Of a DNA stretch of 64,000 nucleotides, positions 8,894 through 18,340 are shown in pieces. The notes beneath the pieces were generated by a model, which worked only from the letters and a program-made list of their open reading frames with translations, had not been told where the DNA came from and made no database searches. The position numbers and the translations under genes are program-made. The DNA is from Peribacillus psychrosaccharolyticus ATCC 23296. Its GTDB lineage: Bacteria; Bacillota; Bacilli; Bacillales; DSM-1321. Position 1 is the stretch's first letter. The number at the start of each line of letters is the position of its first letter. The DNA lies in NCBI RefSeq assembly GCF_000305495.1, contig NZ_AJTN02000153.1:21547-85546 (forward strand), written 5' to 3'.

Positions 8894-9844
8894 CTATAGT
8901 TGTACCCTTAACTTCCTGTTCATTCTTTGAGAGAAGTAACTGTGCAGCACCATACCAACCATAATAATCAACATCCCCACCCAAGACAACAGTGACGGGA
9001 AAAGAGTAGAAACAATCAGTAATTCACCAAAGACGGTAAATAGAACTTCCATTGACTGAGTCGCTTCGACCGCAGCTAGTTTTGTCATGTTCCCACGAAC
9101 GAGATCAGTTGCTTTGAAAAAAAGGACGGTCGCAATTACGCCGGAACTGATAGCAACGAGCAGTGATTGAAACGTTTGCCCAGCACTGGGAAGCCCCGCT
9201 TGCAGTACGCCGAATACCGATAGTACCAGCCAAAATGGCAAACTGGCAATTGTCATTCCAAGTACCCGTTGGAACACATCCAGCTTCCCCCCGCAAAGCT
9301 CCATCATTTTCCGATTGCCTAGCGGATAGGCAAAGGACGCGATAAGAACGGGGAAAAATCCCAGCGCCGCTTCTATGCTAGATATATGTCCAGCATGTTC
9401 GATCTGCATCAGGACAATTCCTGCTAAGATCAGGACGGAAAAAGTAAGGCCTCGGAATGGAATTTTCCCCCGTACCGTTTTCCCACCTGCTGTCACGAAA
9501 AATAAGGGCGCCAAAAGCGAGCCTGAAATGATGGAAATCAGCCAAGTACTAGCCGTCAGCCAGCCAGGTGCATATGCGGCAGCAAAGCAAAGGGGAGCGT
9601 AAAATAGACCAAAACCGACGGTGGACCAAAGAATCCAGCTGCCCCACCGTTCCCTCATCATGTCAAAAAGCGGCCTCAGATTTTTTCGTGCCAGTACGAT
9701 ACACAATAAAAAAGGCACCATAAAAAAATAACGCAGCGACGAACTCCAAAGCCAGCTCCCGCCAGACAACTCCATCGAGCGATTTAAAATAAACGTAATC
9801 GAAAAAAAGAAGGCGGAACAGATGCCTAAAATAATTGGTTTCAC
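8894..9844 (-). CDS. DMT-superfamily (EamA-like) ten-helix permease
   Basis: About 316 mostly hydrophobic residues with roughly ten membrane segments, starting KPIILGICSAFFFSITFILNRSMELSGGSWLW. It resembles the drug/metabolite transporter superfamily annotated as multidrug-efflux-like in bacilli. The substrate is unknown. The start was set at GTG 9844, which has TAGGGGTGG upstream; the longer reading to 9925 adds an unlikely N-terminus with no ribosome site. Confidence 0.75.
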   Translation of the reverse strand: MKPIILGICSAFFFSITFILNRSMELSGGSWLWSSSLRYFFMVPFLLCIVLARKNLRPLFDMMRERWGSWILWSTVGFGLFYAPLCFAAAYAPGWLTASTWLISIISGSLLAPLFFVTAGGKTVRGKIPFRGLTFSVLILAGIVLMQIEHAGHISSIEAALGFFPVLIASFAYPLGNRKMMELCGGKLDVFQRVLGMTIASLPFWLVLSVFGVLQAGLPSAGQTFQSLLVAISSGVIATVLFFKATDLVRGNMTKLAAVEATQSMEVLFTVFGELLIVSTLFPSLLSWVGMLIIMVGMVLHSYFSQRMNRKLRVQL

Positions 9845-9976
9845 AACAACGCCACCCCTACTATATAAGTATCTAAAATATATCCAATAGCCAGTGGTTT
9901 GACAATAACTTATTAGAATTTTCAAACTTATTAATCACTAGATAGACTAGCAAAAGGCTGTCTATCCATTTATTCA

Positions 9977-10312
9977 TCAACTAACTATTTTTTTCTCGAT
10001 TTCATCAATGTAGGCATTTAAAATACCAATTTGTTCCTCTAACTTTTTCTTGTGCTGAAATAAAATTGCTTTGGTGTTCATCTCATCATGTTCTAAATTT
10101 ATGGTTGAAATACTTGCTCTTATATCTTCAATCGACATACCTAGATGTCGGAAACATCTGATCAAATTAAGGATTTCAATGTCTTTATCATCAAATGTAC
10201 GATGTTCTTGTTTGTTTCTTTTTATAGGAGGAATTAACGTTATTTTTTCATAATATCGAATAGTACTTGAAGGAATTTGAGCGAGTTGGCTAGCTTGTTG
10301 AATGGAATACAT
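9977..10312 (-). CDS. MerR-family transcriptional regulator
   Basis: A 111-residue protein with the MerR winged helix at the N-terminus (YSIQQASQLAQIPSSTIRYYEKITLIPP), the following RTFDDKDIEILNLIRCFRHLGMSIEDI segment, and a C-terminal dimerisation coiled coil ending EIEKKIVS. There is no cysteine cluster for metal sensing. It is divergent from the DJ-1/PfpI gene and most likely controls it through the shared 74-base interval. The YfmP/AdhR branch of MerR regulators, which sense reactive aldehydes, is a comparable arrangement; here that is inference. Confidence 0.85.
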   Translation of the reverse strand: MYSIQQASQLAQIPSSTIRYYEKITLIPPIKRNKQEHRTFDDKDIEILNLIRCFRHLGMSIEDIRASISTINLEHDEMNTKAILFQHKKKLEEQIGILNAYIDEIEKKIVS

Positions 10313-10324
10313 AATTCATCCTCC

Positions 10325-10364
10325 TTGACTTAAAGTATGGTTTAACCTTTAAGGTTGATACTAT
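10325..10364. promoter_or_regulatory. Candidate MerR operator in the divergent intergenic region
   Basis: An inverted repeat ACTTAAAG (10328-10335) / CTTTAAGG (10347-10354) lies between the two divergent starts, with TTGACT at 10325 and TACTAT at 10359. The interval between these hexamers is longer than the usual 19-bp MerR spacer, so the real -35 may be another hexamer. Confidence 0.5.
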
Positions 10365-10386
10365 CAAATAAAAAGGAGAATGCATA

Positions 10387-11076
10387 ATGAAAAACATTTT
10401 AGTAGTGGTCACTAATATTTCTAAGTACCCAAATCAGGACCGTGCAACAGGGTTATGGTTAGGAGAAGCTGTTCATTTTGTAGACGAAGTGGAAAAGGAA
10501 GGATATAACGTTGATTATGTAAGCCCTAATGGTGGATTTACACCGATAGATCCACACAGCTTGGAAGCAGATCAAATGACTGAATTAGATTGGCAATATT
10601 ATTCCAACCCTGACTTTTTAAATAAGCTAAGTGCTACTTTATCAGCAGATGAAGTGAATCCTAAAGATTATGATGCCATTTATTATACAGGCGGGCACGG
10701 TGTAATGTGGGATTTCCCTGATGATGAAAAGTTACAAAGTATCGCAAGTAATATACATGAAAATGGCGGAATTGTCTCAGCTGTTTGTCATGGTTCTGTT
10801 GGCTTATTAAATATTAAAAATGCGGCAGGTAACTATCTAATTGCGGACAAAAAGGTTGCAGGCTTTGCAAATACTGAAGAAATCGCCCTTGGATTAGATA
10901 AAGCAGTTCCATTTTTAACAGAAGATGAACTTGTCAATAGAGGCGCCAATTACGTGAAAGGCGACGACTGGGCAGCATTCGCCGTAGCTGATGATCGCGT
11001 GGTCAGTGGACAAAATCCAGCATCAGGTGGTGCAGTTGCCAAAAAAGTCATCCAACTATTAAAATCAGCAAAATAA
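10387..11076 (+). CDS. DJ-1/PfpI-family protein (Hsp31/glyoxalase III-like)
   Basis: A 229-residue class I glutamine-amidotransferase-like protein. The nucleophile elbow is AVCHGSVGLL, preceded by YYTGGHGVMWDF and DVVYVSPNGG-like sequence. Members are chaperones, deglycases or cofactor-independent glyoxalases acting on methylglyoxal. It has a strong AAAGGAG site and its own terminator. Divergence from a MerR regulator suggests induction by an electrophile or aldehyde. Confidence 0.82.
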   Translation: MKNILVVVTNISKYPNQDRATGLWLGEAVHFVDEVEKEGYNVDYVSPNGGFTPIDPHSLEADQMTELDWQYYSNPDFLNKLSATLSADEVNPKDYDAIYYTGGHGVMWDFPDDEKLQSIASNIHENGGIVSAVCHGSVGLLNIKNAAGNYLIADKKVAGFANTEEIALGLDKAVPFLTEDELVNRGANYVKGDDWAAFAVADDRVVSGQNPASGGAVAKKVIQLLKSAK

Positions 11077-11080
11077 AAAG

Positions 11081-11120
11081 AAGAAGCAACCATTATTACA
11101 TCTGGTTGCTTCTTTTTTTT
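11081..11120. terminator. Bidirectional terminator between convergent genes
   Basis: AAGAAGCAACC / GGTTGCTTCTT stem with T tract on the plus side and an A-rich flank that gives a T tract on the minus side, serving both the PfpI gene and the opp operon end. Confidence 0.85.
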
Positions 11121-11125
11121 AATTC

Positions 11126-11479
11126 TTAAAATGACCAATAAGTGGATAGCACTACTAGCCCTGTTCCAATTCCGCCTGCAAAACTGGCGGTTCCTTTGTA
11201 TAGCCTTTGTTTCCACTGGGTAAGTCCTATATTGATCTCCTTCATATATTCCGGCTCTCTAAACAATCCCTTTTTAAGCTGTTGAAAGCCTATAAAGAAC
11301 AGGTGAAAAAAGCCACTGTTCACTACATAGATTACAGCCGAAACCATCAAGAGGAATAAACCAGCTATAAAGAGATGGTTTACATCTATGACTCTATCTT
11401 GTGATAGTACTGATGTGAAGGTTAGCAGTTGGCAGAGTAACATCGATGCCGCACATGAAAGGAAATAATTCTTGTACAT
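11126..11479 (-). CDS. Small membrane protein, possibly DUF3899
   Basis: About 117 residues with an N-terminal membrane segment, a second (HLFIAGLFLLMVSAVIYVVNSGFFHLFF), a cytoplasmic basic stretch and a C-terminal hydrophobic segment. The NSGFF motif and position behind an oligopeptide-binding gene resemble DUF3899 proteins, but I am not certain. The ATG at 11479 begins four bases after the oppA stop; a TTG further upstream would overlap oppA. Last gene of the peptide operon, probably translationally coupled. Confidence 0.6.
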   Translation of the reverse strand: MYKNYFLSCAASMLLCQLLTFTSVLSQDRVIDVNHLFIAGLFLLMVSAVIYVVNSGFFHLFFIGFQQLKKGLFREPEYMKEINIGLTQWKQRLYKGTASFAGGIGTGLVVLSTYWSF

Positions 11480-11483
11480 CCGC

Positions 11484-13106
11484 TTATTCTGTAACCTTGG
11501 CAAATCGCAGATCAGGGCTTGTTAAAGCGTCAAAGCGAATTCCCTCTACCTTTTTGCTGACTAGTGCATTTTGTGATGAGAAATAAATAGGTATGATTGG
11601 CATTTCGGTCATTAATAGTTCTTCAGCTTGATGGAGCAATTCATATCTCTTGGCTTCATCCTGCTCTACTAAGGAATCAGACAGTAGTTTATCATATTTC
11701 GTATTGCTCCAATTTGTAAAGTTGCTGGAGCTTTTCGTACTGTATAAATTCAATACTGGATACGGATCAAGGAAATCTCCGACCCAGCCCATACGAGCGA
11801 TTTGGAAGTTCTTTTGTTTAAATGAATCAATGTATGTTTTCCACTCCTGATTTTCAAGCACTGTCTCTACTCCAAGATTTTCTTTGAACATTTCCTGAAG
11901 TGCTTCCGCTATCTTCTTATGATTAGCTTCAGAATTGTATTTTAACGTTACTTCAGGAAGAGTACTCCAGCCTTCTTCTTTAAGTCCCTCTTTCAGCAGT
12001 TTTTTCGCTTTATCTGCATCAAAGGAATAATAGTCGGAAACCTCATCACGGAAGTCCTTTCCTGAAGGGGCTTCTGCTCCGTATGCTACATACCCGTACG
12101 CAGCTTTCTCTCCACCTTTGGAAACATTTTTCGTAATGGCATCTCGATCGATTGCGTAGGCAAATGCCTGTCTAATTTTTTTATTCGTAAATGGTTTCTC
12201 GTTGACATTAAATGAATAGGTATAAACACTAAAAGAAGGGGAGCTGATATATTCATCACTACTCTTCTCTTGATCAATGGCTTCAGAGGGAATTGATTTT
12301 ACTAAATCCAATTCCTTGGACTTGAACATTTGATATTCAGTCGTGGCGTCGGCAATCATTTTAAACTTGATTGAATCCAGACCGATATTCTTTGTATTCC
12401 AGTGTTCTTTGTTCTTATCAAGCGTTATTTCGTCGTTGTGCTTCCAAGCAGACACAACATACGCCCCATTTGAGACAATGCCTTCTGCCTCTGCTGCCCA
12501 CTTTTCATCTGCTTCGACTACTTGTTGGTTGACTGGCAGGAATCCGTGTCCTTGCAGAACAGTTGGGAAAAACTTAATTGGTGTATCTAATTGTACGACG
12601 AGGGTTTTCTCATCTTCCGCTTTAATAGCGACATCATCTACCGAACCTTTGCCTGTATTGTACTCTTCGGCTCCTTTAATATAATAGAAGCTAGAAGGAT
12701 CATAGGCTGCTGTCTTTGGATTTAACACCCTTTTCCACGAATATTCAAAGTCATTCGCCGTTACGGCATCTCCATTTGACCATTTAGCATCATCACGAAT
12801 CGTAAAGGTATACGTTTTACCATCCTCTGATACATCTACCTTGCTTGCTGTTCCCTTTACGACCTTGCCATTCTTATCATATGAATACAATCCCTCATAT
12901 AAGTGGTCAATTACCCAATAGGAAGTCGTATCAGATGCAAAGGCCGGGTCCAATGTATACGGTTCACCGCCTAGATTGGCTGTAATGGTTTGATCAACCT
13001 CTTTGGCTGACCCTCCCTGAGCTGTCTTTTCATTCTTGCCGCATCCACTTAATGCAGTAAGAACGACCAGGATGACTGTTAGTATGTATAATGATAATTT
13101 CTTCAT
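11484..13106 (-). CDS. Oligopeptide-binding lipoprotein (OppA/DppE type)
   Basis: 540 residues. Lipoprotein signal ALSGCGKN gives a diacylated Cys near residue 22. The SBP_bac_5 features are clear: NLGGEPYTLDPAFASDT, KWSNGDAVTANDFEYSWKRVLNP, KIRQAFAYAIDRDAI. It captures peptides outside the membrane for the OppBCDF channel encoded upstream. It is unusual only in being the sixth gene of its operon rather than the first. GGGAGGAAATT precedes the ATG. Confidence 0.92.
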   Translation of the reverse strand: MKKLSLYILTVILVVLTALSGCGKNEKTAQGGSAKEVDQTITANLGGEPYTLDPAFASDTTSYWVIDHLYEGLYSYDKNGKVVKGTASKVDVSEDGKTYTFTIRDDAKWSNGDAVTANDFEYSWKRVLNPKTAAYDPSSFYYIKGAEEYNTGKGSVDDVAIKAEDEKTLVVQLDTPIKFFPTVLQGHGFLPVNQQVVEADEKWAAEAEGIVSNGAYVVSAWKHNDEITLDKNKEHWNTKNIGLDSIKFKMIADATTEYQMFKSKELDLVKSIPSEAIDQEKSSDEYISSPSFSVYTYSFNVNEKPFTNKKIRQAFAYAIDRDAITKNVSKGGEKAAYGYVAYGAEAPSGKDFRDEVSDYYSFDADKAKKLLKEGLKEEGWSTLPEVTLKYNSEANHKKIAEALQEMFKENLGVETVLENQEWKTYIDSFKQKNFQIARMGWVGDFLDPYPVLNLYSTKSSSNFTNWSNTKYDKLLSDSLVEQDEAKRYELLHQAEELLMTEMPIIPIYFSSQNALVSKKVEGIRFDALTSPDLRFAKVTE

Positions 13107-13155
13107 AATTTCCTCCCGTTATCTAACGTTGATTTATGTACATGCTCTTCTCACC

Positions 13156-14112
13156 TTATCCATATAAGTGGCATGCGGTGTAATGCTCATTTTTTATTTC
13201 CTTCCACTGTGGTTTTTGCTTAGCGCAAACCTCCATCGCTGCAGGACAGCGGGTACGGAATGGGCAGCCTGAAGGGGGCTCGATAGGACTTGGCGGATCA
13301 CCTCCCAAAAGGATTCTTTCTTTGGCTCCTCTTAAACTCGGCTCACTTGCAGGAATGGCGGATAATAACGCCTTCGTATAGGGATGCAGCGGTTCAGCGA
13401 ATAACTCATCGCTTGCAGCAAGCTCCATCATTTGTCCCAAATACATCACACCGATTCGATCGCTGATATGATTAACCATGGCCAAATCATGGGCAATGAA
13501 CAAGTAGGTCAACCCAAACTCTTGCTGTAAATCAGCTAATAGATTAACAACCTGTGCTTGAATGGAGACATCCAGAGCAGATATCGGCTCATCGGCTACA
13601 ATGAAAGAAGGTTCCACAGCAAGTGCACGCGCTATACCAATACGCTGTCTTTGCCCGCCGCTGAATTCATGTGGAAAACGATCAGCATGCTCGGGACTTA
13701 GTCCAACCTTCTCCAATAACTCAATAATCCTCTGTTTTCTTGCACTGCCTTTTTTCAAACGATAGGCATCCAGTCCTTCAGCAATAATGTCTCCTACCTT
13801 CATTCTAGGATTTAAGGAGGCCTGCGGATCCTGGAAGATCATTTGAATTTCTCGATTGACCATTTTCTTGCTTTTTCGATCCAGTTTGGATAGATCCCTT
13901 CCATCGAAAATCACTTTTCCTTCAGTAGCTTCATAGATTCCCACAAGGGTTCTTCCCAAGGTCGTTTTCCCGCTGCCGCTTTCTCCGACAAGTCCTAATG
14001 TTTCTCCCTTTCGAATGTCAAAGGAGATTCCATCGACAGATTTTATGGTTTGATGCTTGCCCGCCTTAAAGTGCTTCTTAACATTCTGTACGTCGAGAAT
14101 GGTCTCACCCAT
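13156..14112 (-). CDS. Oligopeptide ABC transporter ATPase (OppF type)
   Basis: 318 residues: Walker A GESGSGKTT, Q-loop FQDPQASLNP, signature FSGGQRQRIGIARAL, Walker B FIVADEPISALD, and the C-terminal oligopeptide-transporter cysteine motif GCPFRTRCPAAMEVC, which in some family members binds an Fe-S cluster. I start it at 14112, directly behind GGAGGTGAACGTC, rather than at 14139. It overlaps the end of oppD by a few bases. Confidence 0.92.
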   Translation of the reverse strand: MGETILDVQNVKKHFKAGKHQTIKSVDGISFDIRKGETLGLVGESGSGKTTLGRTLVGIYEATEGKVIFDGRDLSKLDRKSKKMVNREIQMIFQDPQASLNPRMKVGDIIAEGLDAYRLKKGSARKQRIIELLEKVGLSPEHADRFPHEFSGGQRQRIGIARALAVEPSFIVADEPISALDVSIQAQVVNLLADLQQEFGLTYLFIAHDLAMVNHISDRIGVMYLGQMMELAASDELFAEPLHPYTKALLSAIPASEPSLRGAKERILLGGDPPSPIEPPSGCPFRTRCPAAMEVCAKQKPQWKEIKNEHYTACHLYG

Positions 14113-15121
14113 GACGTTCACCTCCGGCCGCAATTTCACTGTACCCTTTTGCCCGCTTATCTTGAAGCCAGCAGCGTGCGCTATGACTTTCGGAAAAGAA
14201 CTCTTTCTCGGGCAGATACTCTATGCACACTTCCATCGCATACGGACATCTCTGTGCAAACGGACATCCCATAGGTGGATCGAACAAGTCTGGAGGTGTT
14301 CCTTCAATAGCCATAAGCCGTTCTTTCTCCTGAGAATGAATATTTGGAACGGATTTCAGCAGTCCCCATGTATAGGGATGCTTAGGAGACTCGAATAAGT
14401 CATGGACCGTGCCCGATTCTACGACGATTCCTGCATACATCACGGATACTCTATCAGCCAGTTCAGCTACGACACCAAGGTCATGAGTAATTAACACGAT
14501 TGATGTCTGCCTTTCTAACTGAATTCGTTTTAATAATTCGAGTATTTGAGCCTGGATGGTTACATCAAGTGCTGTCGTCGGTTCATCCGCTATGAGTAAA
14601 CTTGGGTTAGCTGCTAAGGCGATTGCAATGACAACGCGCTGCCTCATCCCACCGCTAAATTGATGCGAATAATCGGAATAACGTGTAGTGGGATCCGCTA
14701 TTCCAACTTCCTGAAGCAGTTTGATCGTTTTTTTCTTTGCCTCGTCCCTTGAAAGTTTTAATTTTTTTATAAAGATTTCATCAATTTGATGTCCTATTTT
14801 CATCGTAGGATTAAGCGATGTCATTGGATCTTGAAAAATCATGCCAATTTCTGTTCCTCTTATTTCTCTAAGTTTTTTAGACGATAGAGTCGTCATTTCG
14901 TGATCTCGAAATTTGATGCTGCCTCCTTTTATTCGTCCGTGGGGTTTTGGAATCATCCCCATGATCGATTGGGCAGTCACACTTTTTCCGCAGCCGCTTT
15001 CTCCTACAATCGCTAGCGTCTCACCATCTTCTACATGAAGATCTACACCTCTCACCGCATGGATTTCTCCTCCACGTGTTTTGAATGACACATGTAGATT
15101 ATCAATTTCTAATACTCTCAT
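14105..15121 (-). CDS. Oligopeptide ABC transporter ATPase (OppD type)
   Basis: 338 residues: Walker [50 protein letters not shown], and the C-terminal [15 protein letters not shown] motif. It pairs with the OppF-type ATPase to power the permease. The start at 15121 has AAGGAGAG eight bases upstream; the longer frame runs into oppC and is not needed. Confidence 0.92.
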   Translation of the reverse strand: MRVLEIDNLHVSFKTRGGEIHAVRGVDLHVEDGETLAIVGESGCGKSVTAQSIMGMIPKPHGRIKGGSIKFRDHEMTTLSSKKLREIRGTEIGMIFQDPMTSLNPTMKIGHQIDEIFIKKLKLSRDEAKKKTIKLLQEVGIADPTTRYSDYSHQFSGGMRQRVVIAIALAANPSLLIADEPTTALDVTIQAQILELLKRIQLERQTSIVLITHDLGVVAELADRVSVMYAGIVVESGTVHDLFESPKHPYTWGLLKSVPNIHSQEKERLMAIEGTPPDLFDPPMGCPFAQRCPYAMEVCIEYLPEKEFFSESHSARCWLQDKRAKGYSEIAAGGERHG

Positions 15122-15134
15122 ACATAATCTCTCC

Positions 15135-16073
15135 TTACTTCTCAGAACGCGGATCAAGCGCATCCTGTAACCCATCTCCAAACGCATTAAAGGCAAACAT
15201 CGTTAACGAAATCATCAATGCTGGAAAAAACAATCTCCACCACTGACCGCTTAAAACTACACCTAGAGAGTCGTTAGCCATCGTTCCCCAGCTTGCTGTC
15301 GGCGCTTGAACACCCAATCCTAAAAAACTCAAAAATGATTCTGAAAAAATGGCTTGTGGAATGGTAAAAGTTAGATTGACAATAATAATGCCCATCATAT
15401 TTGGCAGCAAATGCTTTGAAATAATCTTGAAATGGGAGGTCCCCAGCTTTTCAGCGGCCATCACGTATTCCTGCTGCTTTAACTGCAAAATTTGCCCCCT
15501 CACAATTCTCGCCATGCCCACCCATCCTGTTATCGAGAGTGCCAGAATCATCGTAGTCAATCCCGGTTTCATAACAACCATCAGTAGAATCACGACAAGA
15601 AGGTAAGGGATTCCATACAAAATCTCTACAATTCTCATTAAAAAGCCGTCTATTCTATCTCCTGCTCGGCTTCTTCCAGCCATATAACCTGAGATTCCTC
15701 CTACCAAAACCCCCATAATTAAATCAATAATGGCTGCGATAATCCCAATCAATAGCGAAATTCTAGCCCCTGTCCAGACCCGTACCCAAATATCTCTCCC
15801 TAAGTCATCGGTACCAAACCAATGCTTGGCAGAAGGTTTTAAGTTGCCTTCCGTCAATGATTGATGGCTTGGAGTGAAAGGCAGGAGGTGAGGTCCAATT
15901 ATCGACAGCGTTAGAATGATTAGTAATAAAAAGAAACCCGTTAACGCCAACTTGTTCTTCGCAAGCTTTAGTGCCACTTCATGCCAATACCCCATAACAG
16001 GACGGCTCTTTGTTCTGATTCGTAACCTGCTGCGATCGACAGGCTTAAACATACTGTCATTTACTTCTGGCAC
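15135..16073 (-). CDS. Oligopeptide ABC permease (OppC/DppC type)
   Basis: 312 residues, six membrane spans, with the binding-protein-dependent permease EAA region (AAEKLGTSHFKIISKHLLPNMMGI) and the typical SFLGLGVQAPTASWGTM segment. The N-terminal cytosolic tail is standard for OppC. GTG start preceded by GGAAGTG; it begins two bases after the OppB stop. Confidence 0.92.
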   Translation of the reverse strand: MPEVNDSMFKPVDRSRLRIRTKSRPVMGYWHEVALKLAKNKLALTGFFLLLIILTLSIIGPHLLPFTPSHQSLTEGNLKPSAKHWFGTDDLGRDIWVRVWTGARISLLIGIIAAIIDLIMGVLVGGISGYMAGRSRAGDRIDGFLMRIVEILYGIPYLLVVILLMVVMKPGLTTMILALSITGWVGMARIVRGQILQLKQQEYVMAAEKLGTSHFKIISKHLLPNMMGIIIVNLTFTIPQAIFSESFLSFLGLGVQAPTASWGTMANDSLGVVLSGQWWRLFFPALMISLTMFAFNAFGDGLQDALDPRSEK

Positions 16074-16075
16074 GC

Positions 16076-17002
16076 TTATTCACTTCCGCTCGTCATTTTT
16101 ATTCTCGGATCGACAAATCTGTAGCACAAATCAATCAGAAATAGCGTTAAGACTAAAATAGTGCTGTAAAAAATGGTTGTACCCAGAATGACTGGATAAT
16201 CTCGATTAAAAATACTGTCTACAAAATATTTTCCAATACCGGGAATTGCGAATATTTTCTCTACTACGAATGTTCCGGTAATTATTGATGCAAACAGCGG
16301 TCCAATAAAGGAAATGACTGGGATGATTGCATTCCGAATTCCATGCTTACAGACAATATATACCGTGGAAAGTCCCTTCGCCTCAGCCGTTTTCATATAG
16401 TTTTGGCTTAAGACCTCCAACATGCTTGTTCTGACAAATCGGGCGATAATCGCAAGCGGACCGACTGCCAAGGCAATAGTAGGAAGAATTGTATGCTGCC
16501 ACGTTCCCCACGAGGCAACCGGAAGGATTCCTGCCTCGACAGCACCGTATTTAATCAACAAAGGTGCCAATATAAAGCTCGGTACAGAAATCCCCACTAT
16601 TGCCACAATCATTGAAAGGTAATCTAGCCCTCGATTATGATTGAGGGCAGCGATAATGCCCAAAGCCAAACCTAGTATAATGGCAACAACCATTGCTTGC
16701 AGACCCAATATAGCTGATGGCAGAAACCCTTCTGCTATCAATGTATTTACATCTCTTGTCTTAGACTGAATCGAAGGACCAAAGTCAAAATGAAGCAAAT
16801 CCTTCATATAGAGAACGTATTGAACAGGCAGCGGTTCGTCCAAATTATATTTCGCTCTCATATTTTTAACAATTTCCTCCGGTAATGATTTTGCATCTGA
16901 CGCAAATGGATCGCCCGGTATACTGTTCATAATGACAAAGGTCAGCGTCATAATAATCCAGAGGGTCACAACCATCGTTATTAAGCGTTTTATTACATAC
17001 AT
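16076..17002 (-). CDS. Oligopeptide ABC permease (OppB/DppB type)
   Basis: 308 residues with the characteristic N-terminus VIKRLITMVVTLWIIMTLTFVIMNSIPGDPF and EAA region AEAKGLSTVYIVCKHGIRNAIIP. It forms the translocation pore with OppC. ATG at 17002 is six bases behind AGGTG; a GTG at 17011 is the alternative. It follows the M42 peptidase gene closely. Confidence 0.92.
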   Translation of the reverse strand: MYVIKRLITMVVTLWIIMTLTFVIMNSIPGDPFASDAKSLPEEIVKNMRAKYNLDEPLPVQYVLYMKDLLHFDFGPSIQSKTRDVNTLIAEGFLPSAILGLQAMVVAIILGLALGIIAALNHNRGLDYLSMIVAIVGISVPSFILAPLLIKYGAVEAGILPVASWGTWQHTILPTIALAVGPLAIIARFVRTSMLEVLSQNYMKTAEAKGLSTVYIVCKHGIRNAIIPVISFIGPLFASIITGTFVVEKIFAIPGIGKYFVDSIFNRDYPVILGTTIFYSTILVLTLFLIDLCYRFVDPRIKMTSGSE

Positions 17003-17030
17003 AGGATTCACCTGTCTTATTTACATATTT

Positions 17031-18089
17031 TTAAAAGGAAGTGAAGCTTAGCAGCTCATCTTCATTAGTAATAAACAAAGTAAGCAAGTCTTTGGCAGCT
17101 TCTAAATCTGTGATATCAATAATTTCGATTGGAGAGTGTGCGTTACGGGATGGAATAGAAAGCACGCCTGTCGGTATCCCTTTGTTGGAGAGGTGAACAG
17201 CTCCACCATCTGTCCCTATTCCAGGAAATACTTCCAGCTGATACGGAATTCCTCCCTCTACTGCTAGTGTCTTCAGCTTCTCTCTAATGGCTGGATGGGC
17301 GATTAAGCTCGCATCCATGACCTTAATGCCAACTCCTCCACCGATATGAAGCTCATCATCCAGGACAGATTCTGGCGTATCACTGGCTGCTGTCGTATCA
17401 ATGGCAATCGCTGCATCTGCGGCAATCCCTTCTGCTGCTACTTTCGCCCCTCTTAGGCCTACCTCTTCCTGAACCGTAAAGATAAAAACGAGCTCTCCAG
17501 AGAAATCCGGAAGATCCTTCAGCACCTGTAACAACACCGCACAGCCTGCCCGGTCATCAAAGCCCTTGCCAACTAGCCTCCCTGTATCGCTGTTGCCCAA
17601 AACGGTAACGTCTGAAAGCCAGGTAACGGAATCCCCAATAGCAGCACCCATATCGATCGCTTGTTTCTTGGACCGGGCTCCAATATCGATATAGGATTCT
17701 CTGACAGACTTAAGCTTGCTTTCACTTTCAAACTTCCGATAATGGGCAGAAATCCCGCCAAACACACCAATTAAATACCCAGTACCAGTTCGAACCCGCA
17801 CCTTTTGACCGGCCAGTATTCGAATATCATGTCCTCCTAAAGACTCGACCTTAATCAAGCCATCAGGTGTAATGCTTCGAATAATAAAGCCTACCTCATC
17901 CATATGCGCTGTAAGAATCAGCCTTGGCCCCGGTCTACTTCCTTTTTTTATCGCAGTAATATTACCAAGATGATCCACAGACCACTCGTCTGATAATGAT
18001 TCCAGTTCTGACGTTATGTAACGGATAACTGGCTGTTCAAAGCCTGAAGGTCCGTGCAGCACAGAAAGCTCTCTAACTATTTTCTCCAT
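17031..18089 (-). CDS. M42-family metallo-aminopeptidase
   Basis: 352 residues of the M42 (FrvX/YsdC/PepA) family: metal ligands in LTAHMDEVGF, KGFDDRAGC, VQEEVGLRGA and IDTTAASDTP, and the C-terminal GIGTDGGAVHLSNKGIPTGVLSIPSRNAHSPIE. These cytosolic assemblies release N-terminal residues from imported peptides. It is the first gene of the operon, ahead of oppBCDFA, and sits directly under a SAM-I riboswitch, so peptide import and digestion should rise when S-adenosylmethionine is low. GGGGGAG precedes the ATG. Confidence 0.9.
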   Translation of the reverse strand: MEKIVRELSVLHGPSGFEQPVIRYITSELESLSDEWSVDHLGNITAIKKGSRPGPRLILTAHMDEVGFIIRSITPDGLIKVESLGGHDIRILAGQKVRVRTGTGYLIGVFGGISAHYRKFESESKLKSVRESYIDIGARSKKQAIDMGAAIGDSVTWLSDVTVLGNSDTGRLVGKGFDDRAGCAVLLQVLKDLPDFSGELVFIFTVQEEVGLRGAKVAAEGIAADAAIAIDTTAASDTPESVLDDELHIGGGVGIKVMDASLIAHPAIREKLKTLAVEGGIPYQLEVFPGIGTDGGAVHLSNKGIPTGVLSIPSRNAHSPIEIIDITDLEAAKDLLTLFITNEDELLSFTSF

Positions 18090-18120
18090 TTTTTACTCCC
18101 CCTTTTTTCATCCCCAAACA

Positions 18121-18153
18121 ACAAAAAGTCCCCTTCTTTTTTAAGAAGAGGAC
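18121..18153 (-). terminator. Riboswitch-controlled terminator (expression platform)
   Basis: On the minus strand GTCCTCTTCTT / AAGAAGGGGAC forms a strong hairpin followed by TTTTT, located between the SAM aptamer and the M42 gene. Bases just 3' of the aptamer (AAGAAGAAC) and part of the hairpin offer an alternative pairing, as in S-box leaders. Confidence 0.85.
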
Positions 18154-18180
18154 AGAATAAATAATAACTAGCTTTCTGTT

Positions 18181-18284
18181 CTTCTTATCTATCAGGCGAA
18201 CCTGATGGAATTGGCACAGTATTCACAAGGAACCTGTTGCCGAGGTTTCAAAGGGCCATATCCCTCCACCTCTCTGGATAAGAA
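18181..18284 (-). promoter_or_regulatory. SAM-I riboswitch (S-box leader)
   Basis: Minus-strand RNA has all S-box landmarks in order: P1 strand TTCTTATC pairing with GATAAGAA at the other end; AGAGAGGTGGAGGGA; TGGCCC; GAAACCTCGGCAAC; TGCCAATTCC; and the P4 hairpin ATCAGG-TTCG-CCTGAT. The aptamer length of about 104 nt is typical. SAM binding should favour the downstream terminator and switch off the M42-opp operon. A small open frame through this region (18192-18377) is not a gene. Confidence 0.95.
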
Positions 18285-18311
18285 ATCAATTATGTATTTA
18301 ATAATGAAATT

Positions 18312-18340
18312 AGCATAAGCGAGAAATTGAAGCACGTCAA
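18312..18340 (-). promoter_or_regulatory. Sigma-A promoter of the riboswitch-led operon
   Basis: TTGACG (18340-18335), a 17-base spacer, TATGCT (18317-18312) on the minus strand, about 30 bases ahead of the aptamer. Confidence 0.8.

Noticed and set aside
18121-18340. T-box leader
   Set aside because: There is no T-box AGGGTGGNACCGCG motif; the S-box elements fit throughout.
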